From positions 1 through 51,749 of the forward strand of contig CBDHFJ010000071.1 of assembly GCA_965262315.1 (NCBI GenBank): a stretch of 51,749 nucleotides of DNA, read 5' to 3'. This stretch comes from JBCCFK01 sp965262315 (lineage in GTDB: Bacteria > Actinomycetota > Acidimicrobiia > Acidimicrobiales > UBA8592). Every line of letters begins with the position of its first letter. The stretch's first letter is position 1. Under the pieces are notes generated by a model. It worked only from the letters and a program-made list of their open reading frames with translations, was not told the origin of the DNA and ran no database searches. Shown here in pieces: positions 27,156-36,527 of this stretch. Both the position numbers and the translations under genes were made by a program.

Positions 27156-28046
27156 TCAGAGCAACACCTTGAGTTCGTCGATGGTGCGGGCGACGTCGTC
27201 GGGGGTGCCGAAGACGCTGGCCACCACGGTGGTGGCACCGGCGTCGTCGTAGGTCTTCAGGCCGGCGGCCACCTGATCGAACGTGCCGATGTGCGCGATG
27301 TCCCAGGAGTTCTCGAGGCCTTCGCGGTCGAGCATGGCCCGGTAGGACGGCAGGTCGCCGTAGAAGCCGAAGGCCTGCTTGGCCATCTCGGTGGCACCGG
27401 CGACGTCGTCGGTGATGCACACCGGCACGGCGGCCACGACCTGCGGCTGCGGGCGGTCAGCGCCCTCGGCCGCCTCGTTGATGACGGGCACCGTGTGTTC
27501 GCCGACGGTGACCGGGCCGGTCATCCAGGTGATCGTGCCGTCGGCCAGGCGGCCGGTGATCTTCAACATCAGCGGGCCGAGCGCCGCCACCAGCACCGGC
27601 GGGGCCTCGGCCTTGACCCCGATGCCGCCGCGGCTGGTCAGGTGCTCGCCGCCGTGGGAGATCTGGCCGTCGTGCAGCAGGGCCCCGAGGATGGTCAGGT
27701 AGTCCTTCATGTGCCCGACCGGCTTGTCGAAGGAGATGCCCCACATGCCCTCGACCACCGGCTGGTGCGACAGGCCGATGCCCAGGTCCAGGCGGCCCTG
27801 CGCCATCTGGTTCACGGTCAGCGCCTGCTGGGCCAGCATCATCGGGTGCCGCGGGTAGGTCGGCACCACCGCGGTACCGAGGCGGATGTCGGGCACGTCG
27901 CCGGCGATCACGGCCAACGCCGTCAACGCGTCCAGGTCGAAGATCTGGGGCGTCCAGAACGAGCCGTAGCCCGCCTCGTGTGCCGCCCGAACCTGGTCGC
28001 GCAGGCCGTCGATGGTGTTCGCTGATCCGAAGATGCCGAGGTTCAT
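27156..28046 (-). CDS. LLM-class (F420-dependent type) oxidoreductase
   Basis: 296 residues from ATG 28046, with GAGGA upstream on the minus strand. A luciferase-like TIM barrel: start M-N-L-G-I-F-G, then G-Y-G-S-F-W-T-P-Q-I-F, G-T-A-V-V-P-T-Y-P-R-H-P, and G-R-L-D-L-G-I-G-L-S-H in the middle. The T-Y-P-R-H-P segment is common in actinobacterial F420-using members such as F420-dependent reductases/dehydrogenases (MSMEG-type). F420 use is inferred from the family and the likely host. The substrate is unknown. It lies 41 bp downstream of the acyl-CoA ligase gene on the same strand, so the two may be co-transcribed. Confidence 0.88.
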   Translation of the reverse strand: MNLGIFGSANTIDGLRDQVRAAHEAGYGSFWTPQIFDLDALTALAVIAGDVPDIRLGTAVVPTYPRHPMMLAQQALTVNQMAQGRLDLGIGLSHQPVVEGMWGISFDKPVGHMKDYLTILGALLHDGQISHGGEHLTSRGGIGVKAEAPPVLVAALGPLMLKITGRLADGTITWMTGPVTVGEHTVPVINEAAEGADRPQPQVVAAVPVCITDDVAGATEMAKQAFGFYGDLPSYRAMLDREGLENSWDIAHIGTFDQVAAGLKTYDDAGATTVVASVFGTPDDVARTIDELKVLL

Positions 28047-28087
28047 GCCCGGATCCTCGCCGCGTGCGTCGACGGACGCAACCGCGG

Positions 28088-29794
28088 TCAGCTCGCGTCG
28101 GCGGGATCGAGCGAGTCGCGGAGCTCGCGCTTGAGGAACTTGCCGCTGGCGTTGCGCGGCAGGTTCTCGTCGAGGAACCAGATGAAGCGGGGGATCTTGT
28201 GCTTGGCGATCAGCGACGACAGGTGGGCCCGCAGCCCCTCGGCGTCCATCGACGCCCCGTCTTTGAGGACCACGGCTGCGCCGACCTCTTCGCCCAGGCG
28301 ATCGTCGGGCACCCCGAACACCGTGGCCTCGGCCACGTCGGCACACTCGAAGATCGCTGCCTCGACCTCCGCGCAGTACACGTTCTCGCCGCCGCGCAGG
28401 ACCATGTCCTTCTTGCGGTCGACGATGTAGATGAAGCCGTCCTCGTCCATGCGGGCCACGTCGCCGGTGTGGAGCCACCCGTCGGTGATCGACTCGGCGG
28501 TGGCATCCGGACGGTTGATGTAGCCCTTGATCACCTGCGCACCCCGCACCCACAGCTCGCCGACCTCGCCCGGCGGCAGCTCGTTGCCGTCGTCGTCGAA
28601 GCACTTGGCCTCGAAACACGGCATGGCGGGCCCGGCGCTGTCGGGCCGGTCGACGAAGAAGTCGGCGGAGATCGACGTGATGATGCCGCAGGTCTCGGTC
28701 ATGCCGTACCCCGTGGCCGGACGAGCGGTGGCCACTTCGTCGTCGATCTTCTGCACGAGGTCGGGCTGGAGTTGGGCACCGCCACCGCCCAGCGACGTCA
28801 GCGACGAGGTGTCGCGGATCGCGAAGTCGGGATGCGCGATGAGCTCGCGGGACATGACGGGCACGCCACTCATCGTGGTGATCTTCTCGGCCTCGATCAG
28901 GCGCAGCGCCTCGCTCGGGTCCCACTTGTACATGTGGACGAGCTTGCCGCCGACCAACGTCATGGTCTGGGCGACGCAGTTGTTGGCGGTGACGTGGAAC
29001 AGGGGGGTGGTGACCAGCGAGGCGGGACGGTTCTTGGCCCCGGCGGCGATGAACCCGGCGTCCTCCCCGCGGTTGGCGAGCTTGGCGGCCTCGGTCGACG
29101 CCGTGCTCGCGAAGGCCAGGCTCATCACGTTCGCCACACAACCGCGGTGGGTCAGCTGTGCACCCTTGGGGTGTCCGGTGGTCCCCGACGTGTAGAAGAT
29201 GCACGCATCGTCGTCGGGGTCGACCACGGCGTCCGGCAGATCGGCCTCACCGACGGTGATCTCGTCCCAGGGGACGACGCCCGGCGGGAGATCGGGCACG
29301 CGGACACCCACGAAGGTGCGCTCGCCCAGCTGGTCGCGCATGCTCATCATCGTCGCCAGCCGCTCCTCGTCGGCGATGATGACCTTGGGGTCGGCGTCCT
29401 CGATGCCGTAGACGACCTCGGGGCCCACCCACCAGGCGTTCATGCCGACGACCGCGACACCGGTGCTGACACAGGCCCAGTAGGCCAGCATCCACTCGGG
29501 ATAGTTGCGCATGGCGATGGCGACACGATCGCCCCGCTGGACACCTTGTTCGCGAAGCCACGTGGCCACCTGGGCCACGATGCGGTGCGCTTCGGCGTAG
29601 CTGATCCGGTCGTCGCCGTAGACCAGGTAGTCCTTGTCGCCGTGGGCTTCGGACAGCTGCCAGAACTCGCGCAGCGACGGCGGCTGGTTCTTGTAGGTGC
29701 GCAGCTGCTGGCCTCGCACCTCCACCTCGGTGATCTCGAACTGCCCGCCGGGGCCCGTGAGGGCATCCCAGACCTGACGCAACTCCTGGTACAC
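28088..29794 (-). CDS. AMP-dependent acyl-CoA synthetase/ligase (long-chain type)
   Basis: 568 residues from GTG 29794, chosen because AAGGGAG lies 6 nt upstream and more upstream codons read as non-protein. ANL-superfamily motifs: P-loop Y-T-S-G-T-T-G-H-P-K-G, A5 G-Y-G-M-T-E-T, hinge region D-R-K-K-D-M-V-L-R-G-G-E-N-V-Y, and A10 P-R-N-A-S-G-K with the catalytic Lys. It activates a carboxylic acid as acyl-AMP and then joins it to CoA. The acid cannot be fixed; similarity is to fatty-acid and medium-chain ligases of actinobacterial lipid and steroid catabolism. It is divergent from the DUF445 gene. Confidence 0.92.
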   Translation of the reverse strand: MYQELRQVWDALTGPGGQFEITEVEVRGQQLRTYKNQPPSLREFWQLSEAHGDKDYLVYGDDRISYAEAHRIVAQVATWLREQGVQRGDRVAIAMRNYPEWMLAYWACVSTGVAVVGMNAWWVGPEVVYGIEDADPKVIIADEERLATMMSMRDQLGERTFVGVRVPDLPPGVVPWDEITVGEADLPDAVVDPDDDACIFYTSGTTGHPKGAQLTHRGCVANVMSLAFASTASTEAAKLANRGEDAGFIAAGAKNRPASLVTTPLFHVTANNCVAQTMTLVGGKLVHMYKWDPSEALRLIEAEKITTMSGVPVMSRELIAHPDFAIRDTSSLTSLGGGGAQLQPDLVQKIDDEVATARPATGYGMTETCGIITSISADFFVDRPDSAGPAMPCFEAKCFDDDGNELPPGEVGELWVRGAQVIKGYINRPDATAESITDGWLHTGDVARMDEDGFIYIVDRKKDMVLRGGENVYCAEVEAAIFECADVAEATVFGVPDDRLGEEVGAAVVLKDGASMDAEGLRAHLSSLIAKHKIPRFIWFLDENLPRNASGKFLKRELRDSLDPADAS

Positions 29795-29874
29795 GCGTGC
29801 TCCCTTGCCTCGCTGATCCGCCGGGCACGGTAGTGGAAGGACCCCCTCCGGGCCGAGCGGGGGTGTCCCGGCCG

Positions 29875-29880
29875 TAGCAT
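29875..29880 (+). promoter_or_regulatory. -10 box of the DUF445 gene, leaderless arrangement
   Basis: TAGCAT ends 8 nt before GTG 29889. It is the same close spacing seen at cysS, the response regulator, marR and the DinB-like gene at 48265. Confidence 0.4.
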
Positions 29881-29888
29881 GCAGGATC

Positions 29889-31143
29889 GTGGTGCCTTCT
29901 GGGACTGTGGCCGACGCCGAGCGCGCCGCCGACCTCCGCCGTATGAAGCGGCGAGCGACCGGCCTGTTGCTGTTCGCCACGGCCGTGTTCGTGGTGATGC
30001 GCCTCACCACCGACGGCGGCGGCTGGGCCGGCTACGTCGAGGCTGCCGCGGAGGCCGCCATGGTGGGCGGGGTCGCCGACTGGTTCGCCGTCACCGCCCT
30101 GTTCCGCCACCCCCTCCGCCTCCCGATCCCCCACACCGCGATCATCCCCACCCGCAAGGACCAGATCGGCGCCAGCCTCGGCACCTTCGTGCAGGAGAAC
30201 TTCCTCAACGACGAGCTGGTGGGCGAACGGATCCGGCAGTTCGGCCCGGCCGGCCGGCTGGGCACCTGGCTCGAGGAGCCGTCGAACGCCGCTCGCATCG
30301 GCGACCAGCTCCCTGCCCTGCTCACCGCACTCACCGAGGTCGTGGACGACGACGACGTGGGCCAGGCGGTGGGCGGCGCGCTCCGAAGCCGCCTCGAGGA
30401 CGTGGACCTGGCGCCGCTGTTGGCCGGCGGGACTCGACGTCGCGATCGAGAACGGACAACACCAGGCTGCGTTCGACTCGGTCCTGCGCAGCGTCAACCG
30501 CATCGTCACCGAGAACGACGACGTGCTGCGCCGCAGACTGTACGAGGAGTCGCCGTGGTGGGTCCCGGAGGCCATCGACGACCGCGTGTTCGACCGGGTC
30601 GTGACCGGCGTGCGCCGGCTCGTCGCCGATGTCCTCGCCGACCCGGACCATGAGCTCCGCCGCCTCACCGACGAACGCATCCGACGGTTCGCGACCGAAC
30701 TCCGGACGTCGCCCGATCTGCACGACCGAGCCGAGTCACTCAAGGGCGAGCTTCTCGACCACCCCGAGGTCCGGGCCTGGCTCGACTCCGCCTGGCGACA
30801 CATCAAGGACGCCATGGTGGCCGGTGCCCGCGACCCCGACTCCGATCTGCGCCGCCGCCTCGAGACCGCATTGGTCACGGGCGGTCGGAGCCTGCGCGAG
30901 GATCCGGCGCTCCAGGGCAAGCTCGATCGGTGGACCGAGAGCGTGGCCCGCTACCTGGTCAACCAGTCACAGGGTGAGGTCGCCGATCTCATCGCCACCA
31001 CGGTCGCACGCTGGGACGCCCACCAGACCGGTGAGCGCATCGAGCTCCAGGTCGGCCGAGACCTCCAGTTCATCCGCATCAACGGCACCGTGGTCGGCGG
31101 CCTGGTCGGCCTGCTCATCCATGCCGTCGCCCAGGTGCTCTGA
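29889..31143 (+). pseudogene. DUF445-family membrane protein, one frame break
   Basis: It begins at GTG 29889. An N-terminal membrane helix (L-L-L-F-A-T-A-V-F-V-V) and the DUF445 hallmark G-G-V-A-D-W-F-A-V-T-A-L-F-R-H-P are followed by I-P-H-T-A-I-I-P and a long amphipathic helical middle. A C-terminal membrane helix (I-N-G-T-V-V-G-G-L-V-G-L-L-I-H-A) ends the protein. The frame breaks at the GGG of 30429-30431: with one G fewer the sequence continues A-G-G-L-D-V-A-I-E-N-G-Q-H-Q-A. A single homopolymer insertion is the simplest cause, and both halves are otherwise well conserved, so I suspect a read error; corrected length is about 417 residues. Function unknown; relatives are YheB/YjiN-like proteins. 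Confidence 0.82.
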
Positions 31144-31167
31144 GCCCGCCCGCGCTCGGCCCCCGCG

Positions 31168-31206
31168 CCCGAAATTGGGCCGTTTCTGCACGCCCCGGGT
31201 GCAGAA
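31168..31206. repeat. GAAATTGGGC word plus hairpin (first unit)
   Basis: CCCGAAATTGGGC (31168-31180) is followed by the perfect inverted repeat TTCTGCAC / GTGCAGAA (31184-31206, 7-nt loop). The same order, GAAATTGGGC then a CTGCAC hairpin, recurs in the next unit at 31222-31255. Confidence 0.7.
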
Positions 31207-31210
31207 CGCG

Positions 31211-31281
31211 CCCCACCTTCCGAAATTGGGCCGCCCCTGCACCTGACACGTGCAGATTGTGCCCAATTTCGCAAGGTGGGG
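31211..31281. terminator. nested inverted repeat between convergent genes, likely bidirectional terminator
   Basis: Outer arms of 21 bp (31211-31231 and 31261-31281, 20 of 21 paired) begin CCCCACCTT and contain GAAATTGGGC. Inside them lies a second stem CTGCAC/GTGCAG (31237-31255). It sits between the DUF445 stop (31143) and the lipoprotein stop (31292) of the opposite strand, where a two-way terminator would be expected. No U-run follows, so termination is inferred. Confidence 0.6.
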
Positions 31282-31291
31282 GAACGAGTTC

Positions 31292-32065
31292 TCAGCCGCC
31301 GATGGTGATGTCGATCAGCCCGGTGCCGCAGCGCCCCTCGGCGTCGCAGATCTCGTAGAGGAGGACGTCCACGCCCTCGACGTTCGCGAACGGGACGTAG
31401 GAGATCACGCCGTTCTCCGTGCCGGCGATCTCGTCGGCGAGCCAGCCGCCGGCGATCACCCGGAGCGAGGCCAGGTCGAGGTCGCCGTCGGGGTCGTCGT
31501 CGTCCGCTGTGGCGAACACGAAGACCTGCTCGTTGGTGGCGGTCGCACCCGAATCGTCACCCAGCACCGGGCGCACACCTTGCGCCTCGCTCACCAGCAC
31601 CTGCACGGTGGAGGTGCTCTTCTCGGCGATGTCGTCCACGTTCACCGCCACCACCTCGTAGCTGATGACGTCACCCACGGCGGCATCGTCCGGGACCGTC
31701 AACGATGTCTCCACGTGCACGATCTCGTCACGTTGCACGCGGATGCTGCGGCTGGACACGCTCACGTCGACATCGGCCTCGGTGGCCACCCGGAGACCGA
31801 CCGATCGTGCGGTCGCCGCGGTGTTGCGGACGAGGTGATCGACCACGATCTCCTCTCCTGGGGTGGCGAGCACGCCGGTGTCGCCGGCGACGAGCACCGG
31901 CGAGGGCTCGTCCGAGAGCGCGAGCTCGGGAGGTGGCTCGGGAGTCGGGGTCGCATCCGTCGCGGTCGGCGTTGCGGGCGCAGCCGGCGCTGCGGTCGAC
32001 GCGTCGGAGCCGCCGCAGGCCGCGGCGAACAGCACCAGGGCCAGGACGATCGTGGTCACACGCAT
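31292..32065 (-). CDS. lipoprotein with immunoglobulin-like/cadherin-like extracellular domain
   Basis: 257 residues from ATG 32065. The lipobox is F-A-A-A-C17-G-G-S, followed by a Pro/Thr/Ala linker to about residue 45. A beta-sandwich-like region (about 55-155) resembles the vesicle/arrestin-type 'well-tolerated' domains of surface proteins (V-D-H-L-V-R-N-T-A-A-T-A-R-S-V). The C-terminal 95 residues (D-D-D-D-P-D-G-D-L-D-L, then Y-E-I-C-D-A-E-G-R-C-G-T-G) read as a bacterial Ig/cadherin-like repeat with an Asp-rich calcium-type loop and two Cys likely to form a disulfide. Probable role: surface adhesion or matrix scaffold. No enzyme motif is visible. Confidence 0.7.
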   Translation of the reverse strand: MRVTTIVLALVLFAAACGGSDASTAAPAAPATPTATDATPTPEPPPELALSDEPSPVLVAGDTGVLATPGEEIVVDHLVRNTAATARSVGLRVATEADVDVSVSSRSIRVQRDEIVHVETSLTVPDDAAVGDVISYEVVAVNVDDIAEKSTSTVQVLVSEAQGVRPVLGDDSGATATNEQVFVFATADDDDPDGDLDLASLRVIAGGWLADEIAGTENGVISYVPFANVEGVDVLLYEICDAEGRCGTGLIDITIGG

Positions 32066-32203
32066 GCCGAACCATCGGCAGGAGCCGCTGCGGCCTGAGG
32101 ACCTCGGTGACGGTGGGCACAGCTCTCGCCCGTTCGTCGCGGAACCGGTACGGTGTGGCCTCCCCGGACTGATCCGGCCCCGCCCAGGGCCAGAGGTTCC
32201 CGC

Positions 32204-34015
32204 ATGAGCATCGACACGTCCGACCCCGACCTGACCGCGGCCGAGGTCCGGTGGGACATCGAGCCGCTGCTCGACGGCCGCGACATCGACACCCTGTTGA
32301 CCGAGGCCGACGCGATCGCCGACGAGCTCGAGGCGGCGCGGGGCACGGTGGCCACGATGTCCTCGTCCGACCTCGCCACCTACATGGCGCGCTCCGCCGA
32401 CCTCCAGACGGTGCTCGGGCGCGCCGGCAACTACGCCTCGCTGCGGTTTGCGGTGGACACCGTCGACCCCGCCAACGGCGCCGTCATGACCCAGGTCCAG
32501 GAGCGATCCACGGCGATCGCCACACGGCTGTTGTGGTTCGAGCTCGAGTGGGTCGAGCTCGACGACGACCGAGCCGCCGAGCTGCTCCAGGATCCGGCGC
32601 TCGACTTCTGCGCCCACCATCTTCGGGGCCTGCGCCGCTACCGCCCCCATGTGCTGACCGAACCCGAGGAGCGCATCCTCACCGAGAAGGACGTCACCGG
32701 CGCCAGCGCCTGGGTCCGTCTGTTCTCCGAGCTCAGCTCCGAGCTCACGGTCGAGCTCCCCGACGCGGACGGCACGACGACGACCGCCACCCTCTCCGAC
32801 GGGCTCGCCCGCCTGTCCGACCCCGACCGCGAGGTCCGACGGCAGGCCGCACAGGCGATCACCGACGGCCTCGCGCCCGGGATCCGAACCCGCGCCACGA
32901 TCTTCAACACCATCGTCGCCGACAAGGCCATCGACGATCGGCTTCGCAGCTATCCGAGCTGGATCTCGGCCCGAAACCTCTCCAACGAGGCCTCCGACGA
33001 GTCGGTGCAGGCCCTGATCGACGCGGTCGTCGCTCGCTACGACATCGCCCGCCGCTGGTACCGCCTCAAGGCCGAGATCCTGGGCCTCGACCGCCTGGCG
33101 GACTACGACCGGCTCGCCTCGCTCGCCGAGTCCGAGACCAGCATCGGCTGGGACGAGGGGTCGCGGGTGGTGCTCGACTCGTACCGTTCGTTCTCGGGCC
33201 AGCTCGCCGACGAGGCCCAACGCTTCATCGACGAGGGCTGGATCGACGCTCCCGCGGCACCCGGCAAACGCCCCGGCGCCTTCTGTGCCTACACCGTGCC
33301 GGCCCATCATCCGTACGTGATGTTGAACTGGACCGGCCAGCGCCGCGACGTCCTGACGCTGGCGCACGAGCTGGGGCACGGCCTGCACGCCATGCTCGCC
33401 CGGCCGCAGGGGATCTATCACCAGTTCACGCCGCTCACGCTGGCCGAGACCGCGTCGGTGTTCGGCGAGACGGTCACCTTCGATCGCCTCCTGGAGATGA
33501 CCGAGGACCCCGACGAGCGACTGTCGCTCCTCGCCGAGTCGGTCGAGGGTTCGATCGCCACCGTGTTCCGCCAGGTGGCCATGAACCGATTCGAGGACCT
33601 GGTCCACAGCGAACGCCGGAACGAGGGCGAGCTGTCCGTCGCCCGCTTCGGGGACCTGTGGGCCCAGTCCCAAGCTGACCTGATGGGCGATGCGGTCGAG
33701 ATCACCGACAACTACCGGAGCTGGTGGAGCTACGTGCCCCACTTCATCGGCAGTCCCGGCTACGTCTACGCCTACGCGTACGGTCAGCTCCTGGCGTTGT
33801 CGGTGTACCGGCGCTACCAGGAGACCGGCGAGAGCTTCATCCCGCAGTACCTGGAGCTCCTCAGCGCCGGCGGGTCGATGCCGCCCGAGGAACTCGGCCG
33901 GCTCGTCGACTGCGACCTGAACGACCCCGGCTTCTGGGACGCCGGTCTCGACCTGGTGGAGGCGCAGGTCACCGCGGCCGAAGAAGCCGCTCGCGCCACC
34001 GGCCGCCTCGGCTGA
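32204..34015 (+). CDS. pepF: M3-family oligoendopeptidase (PepF/M3B type)
   Basis: 603 residues from ATG 32204, with GAGG 7-8 nt upstream. The zinc site is H388-E389-L-G-H392 with a further Glu in L-A-E-T-A-S-V-F-G-E. The C-terminal part has S-W-W-S-Y-V-P-H-F and Y-V-Y-A-Y-A-Y-G-Q, the Tyr-rich substrate cleft of PepF enzymes. Length matches family M3B. It is a cytoplasmic peptidase that cuts peptides of about 6-20 residues, and it lies 5 kb from the peptide importer it might serve. A TACGGT box at about 32148 may be its -10. It is convergent with the GT-C-like gene (26 bp between stops). Confidence 0.93.
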   Translation: MSIDTSDPDLTAAEVRWDIEPLLDGRDIDTLLTEADAIADELEAARGTVATMSSSDLATYMARSADLQTVLGRAGNYASLRFAVDTVDPANGAVMTQVQERSTAIATRLLWFELEWVELDDDRAAELLQDPALDFCAHHLRGLRRYRPHVLTEPEERILTEKDVTGASAWVRLFSELSSELTVELPDADGTTTTATLSDGLARLSDPDREVRRQAAQAITDGLAPGIRTRATIFNTIVADKAIDDRLRSYPSWISARNLSNEASDESVQALIDAVVARYDIARRWYRLKAEILGLDRLADYDRLASLAESETSIGWDEGSRVVLDSYRSFSGQLADEAQRFIDEGWIDAPAAPGKRPGAFCAYTVPAHHPYVMLNWTGQRRDVLTLAHELGHGLHAMLARPQGIYHQFTPLTLAETASVFGETVTFDRLLEMTEDPDERLSLLAESVEGSIATVFRQVAMNRFEDLVHSERRNEGELSVARFGDLWAQSQADLMGDAVEITDNYRSWWSYVPHFIGSPGYVYAYAYGQLLALSVYRRYQETGESFIPQYLELLSAGGSMPPEELGRLVDCDLNDPGFWDAGLDLVEAQVTAAEEAARATGRLG

Positions 34016-34041
34016 ACCGCCGCTCCACGCCTGCTTCGGCG

Positions 34042-35325
34042 CTAGAAGGTGGTGACGGCACCGGTGCCGTGGATGGCGATCGATGCCGCCGCAGCCACCA
34101 GCACGATGCGTCGTCGCAGCTCGTCGTCGCCCATCCACGAGCGGACGGCGATCACCAACATGGGTGCCGCCGCCATCAACGCTTCCAGCGGGTAGCGGTA
34201 GCCGAAGAAGCCGTCGCCGCCGGAGATGCGGTTGGCTCGGATCTGGATCAGGAGATAGAGGGTCGCCCCGATCGCGGCGCCGGCCGCCCAGTCGGGTGTC
34301 GATCGGGCCGCGCGTCTCAGTCCGAGCAGGGCGACGGCCACGACCGGCGAGTAGACCAGGATGCCCACCTGGCCGTCGACGAAGAGCCCGACGGCTCGCC
34401 TCAGGAACACGTCGATCGGAGTGTCCGCGAAGTTCTCGGCGAAACCGCTGCTGTAGCCACCGTTGATCGAGGCGCTGCCGAAGACGAACCGGTTGTAGAG
34501 CACGACGCCGACGAGGCCGGCCGCCGACGCTGCTCCCACCGCCAGCGCCGGCCGAGCGCTCCTGCGGTTGACCGACATCGCCAACCCCATGGCGGCGGCG
34601 ATGACCGCGGTGTGGGGACGCACCAGGATCGCGAAGGCGAACCCGAGGCCGGCCAGCGCGTGGCGGTCACGCGAAGCGAACCACAGGCCCGCGGCGATCC
34701 CCATCATCGACGGCCCGTGCTGCCACAGCATGTCGGCGGCGATCGACCACGCTCCGGTCCCCAGCGCGGCGACAGCCAGCGCAGCACGAGCGAAGCGGTC
34801 GCCGACCAACGGCACCAGCGTCGCGCCGAGGAAGCCCATGGCGATCACGACCGAAGCCACGGCGGCGATGCCGGCCGGCACCAGCGACGGCACGGGGAAG
34901 ACCAGTGTGTCGTCGGAGATCTCGGAGTCGACCCGGGCGGTCTCGATCTCCACGGAGGTGTCGAACAGGTAGAAGGGTGCGGCCCAGAGGCCCGTCCCCG
35001 GCGGGTACTGGGACGTGGCGCCGTCGGTCGCCGGAACCAGCCATGTGAGCTGCCCTCGATAGGGCTTGTCGAGATAGTCGTCGTAGCCGTCGACGGTGAC
35101 CGACCCCTCGGCGAACGACCGCGCCTGCAGCGCGTTGGTGTAGGCGTCGACGAAGTAGGGGGTCGTCCAGGTCGCGGTCACCGCGTAGAGCGCGGCGAGG
35201 CCCGCCAGCATCGGCAGGAGCCACCGGCGCGTGGAGCCGGCGGAAGCCTGCCGGTTGGTCCGCTCGGAGGAGCGGACGCGGTCTCCGGTCTCGGCAGCGT
35301 CGGCCGCGGTCGCTCGTCCCGACAT
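34042..35325 (-). CDS. multi-pass membrane protein, GT-C glycosyltransferase-like (copy A)
   Basis: 427 residues with about 10-11 membrane helices. After the first helix comes T-P-Y-F-V-D-A-Y-T-N-A-L-Q-A-R-S-F, an acidic first loop of the kind that carries the catalytic Asp in GT-C enzymes, then S-Q-Y-P-P-G-T-G-L-W. The C-terminal end has N-R-I-S-G-G-D-G-F-F-G-Y-R-Y-P-L-E-A-L-M. It is clearly paralogous to the gene at 43049-44308: same order of S-Q-Y-P-P-G, G-T-G-A-W-S, W-Q-H-(G/S)-P and F-G-Y-R-Y-P-L-E. The two lie on the minus strand at the two ends of the polysaccharide cluster. GT-C activity with a lipid-linked sugar donor is inferred from topology, not proven. Confidence 0.72.
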   Translation of the reverse strand: MSGRATAADAAETGDRVRSSERTNRQASAGSTRRWLLPMLAGLAALYAVTATWTTPYFVDAYTNALQARSFAEGSVTVDGYDDYLDKPYRGQLTWLVPATDGATSQYPPGTGLWAAPFYLFDTSVEIETARVDSEISDDTLVFPVPSLVPAGIAAVASVVIAMGFLGATLVPLVGDRFARAALAVAALGTGAWSIAADMLWQHGPSMMGIAAGLWFASRDRHALAGLGFAFAILVRPHTAVIAAAMGLAMSVNRRSARPALAVGAASAAGLVGVVLYNRFVFGSASINGGYSSGFAENFADTPIDVFLRRAVGLFVDGQVGILVYSPVVAVALLGLRRAARSTPDWAAGAAIGATLYLLIQIRANRISGGDGFFGYRYPLEALMAAAPMLVIAVRSWMGDDELRRRIVLVAAAASIAIHGTGAVTTF

Positions 35326-35423
35326 CGCGGATCCATCGGCGGCCGCGGAGGTGAATTGAGCGCACCCCGGTCAGGCGGCCCCGGCTCCCCTGACGCCACC
35401 CCGCCACCGGCCACACTCGTGGG

Positions 35424-36515
35424 GTGCGCATCCTGTTCTTCGGCACCTACGACGAGCGAACCCACCCCAGGATCGAAGTGCTCCGCGAGGGCCTGCTCGC
35501 GCACGGCTGCGAGATCGAGGTGTGCAACCGTCCTGCCGGCGTGTCGACCGCGGAGCGCATCGAGCTCGCTCGCCGGCCCTGGCGGCTGGTGGGCCGGGCA
35601 ATCGACCTCGTCCGTCTCCTGTGGCGACTGCGCCGCGACGCCAAGGCCGTCAGGACGCAGCCGGACGCCGTGGTGGTCGGCTACCTCGGTGTGTTCGACG
35701 TCCACCTCGCACGTCGCTGGTTCGATGCCCCGGTGGTTCTCGACCACATGGCGCCTGTCGCCGGCACGTTCGAGGACCGCGGGCTCGGGGGCGCGAGGAG
35801 CCGGGTCGCCTCCTGGATCGACCGTCGGGCGGTGAACGCCGCCGACATCGTGGTGGTGGACACGCCCGAGCACCTCGGCATCGGGGGCGACGAGCCGGTC
35901 GTCGTCCCGGTGGGGGCCGGGCGTCGATGGTTCGAGGCGCGCCGGACCCATGACGATTCGGACCGCCGACGGATCGTGTTCTTCGGCCTCTACACCCCGC
36001 TCCAGGGCTGCGAGACGATCGCCCGGGCGATCGTCTCCACCGGCGACAGGTTCGCGTGGACCCTCGTGGGCGATGGCCAGGACCGGGCCGAGGTCGAGCG
36101 GATCCTGACCCAGGGCGGTGCCCAGGTCACCATGGTCGACTGGGTCGACGCGGACCAGCTGCCTGCGGCGGTGGCGGACCACGACATCTGCCTGGGGATC
36201 TTCGGCACCACCCCCAAGGCCGCACGAGTCGTGCCCAACAAGGTCTTCCAGGGCGCAGCGGCGGGGTGTGTCATCGTCACGGCCGACACCGCACCCCAAC
36301 GGCGAGCCCTCGGCGACGCCGCCGTCTTCGTCCCCGCGGGCGAGGCCGATGCGCTCGCGCGAGCGCTGACCGACCTCGACGAGGACCAGGTCTTCCAGCC
36401 ACTGCGGGCCAGGTCGCGGGCGCATGCCGACGACGCGTTCACACCCCACGCCGTGGTGGAGCCGCTGGTCCGGGCCCTCCAGACCCACCCCCGACCCGGC
36501 GACACCGAGCAGTAG
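35424..36515 (+). CDS. glycosyltransferase, family 4 (GT-B fold)
   Basis: 363 residues from GTG 35424. N-terminal start M-R-I-L-F-F-G-T-Y-D-E-R-T-H-P-R, then an acceptor-binding domain. The C-terminal domain carries the donor pattern (V-F-F-G-L-Y-T-P-L-Q-G, G-D-G-Q-D-R, N-K-V-F-Q-G-A-A-A-G at about 270-280), as in GT4 retaining enzymes. No membrane segment is visible, so it is a cytoplasmic or peripheral enzyme that uses a nucleotide-sugar. It is the first plus-strand gene of the polysaccharide cluster and is followed 12 bp later by the pyruvyltransferase-like gene. Confidence 0.85.
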   Translation: MRILFFGTYDERTHPRIEVLREGLLAHGCEIEVCNRPAGVSTAERIELARRPWRLVGRAIDLVRLLWRLRRDAKAVRTQPDAVVVGYLGVFDVHLARRWFDAPVVLDHMAPVAGTFEDRGLGGARSRVASWIDRRAVNAADIVVVDTPEHLGIGGDEPVVVPVGAGRRWFEARRTHDDSDRRRIVFFGLYTPLQGCETIARAIVSTGDRFAWTLVGDGQDRAEVERILTQGGAQVTMVDWVDADQLPAAVADHDICLGIFGTTPKAARVVPNKVFQGAAAGCVIVTADTAPQRRALGDAAVFVPAGEADALARALTDLDEDQVFQPLRARSRAHADDAFTPHAVVEPLVRALQTHPRPGDTEQ

Positions 36516-36518
36516 CAT
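36513..36518 (+). promoter_or_regulatory. -10 box overlapping the upstream stop codon
   Basis: TAGCAT includes the TAG stop of the GT4 gene and ends 9 nt before ATG 36528. It could give an internal, leaderless promoter for the downstream genes. Confidence 0.3.
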
Positions 36519-36527
36519 CGACCTGCG

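Noticed and set aside
31144..31291. CRISPR array or phage attachment site
   Set aside because: Only two units of unlike spacing, no regular spacers, no cas genes, no integrase and no tRNA nearby.
31292..34138. Very long open frame on the minus strand through the oligoendopeptidase gene
   Set aside because: Only its last 257 codons (from ATG 32065) read as a protein. The upstream part mirrors PepF codons and is a high-GC artefact.
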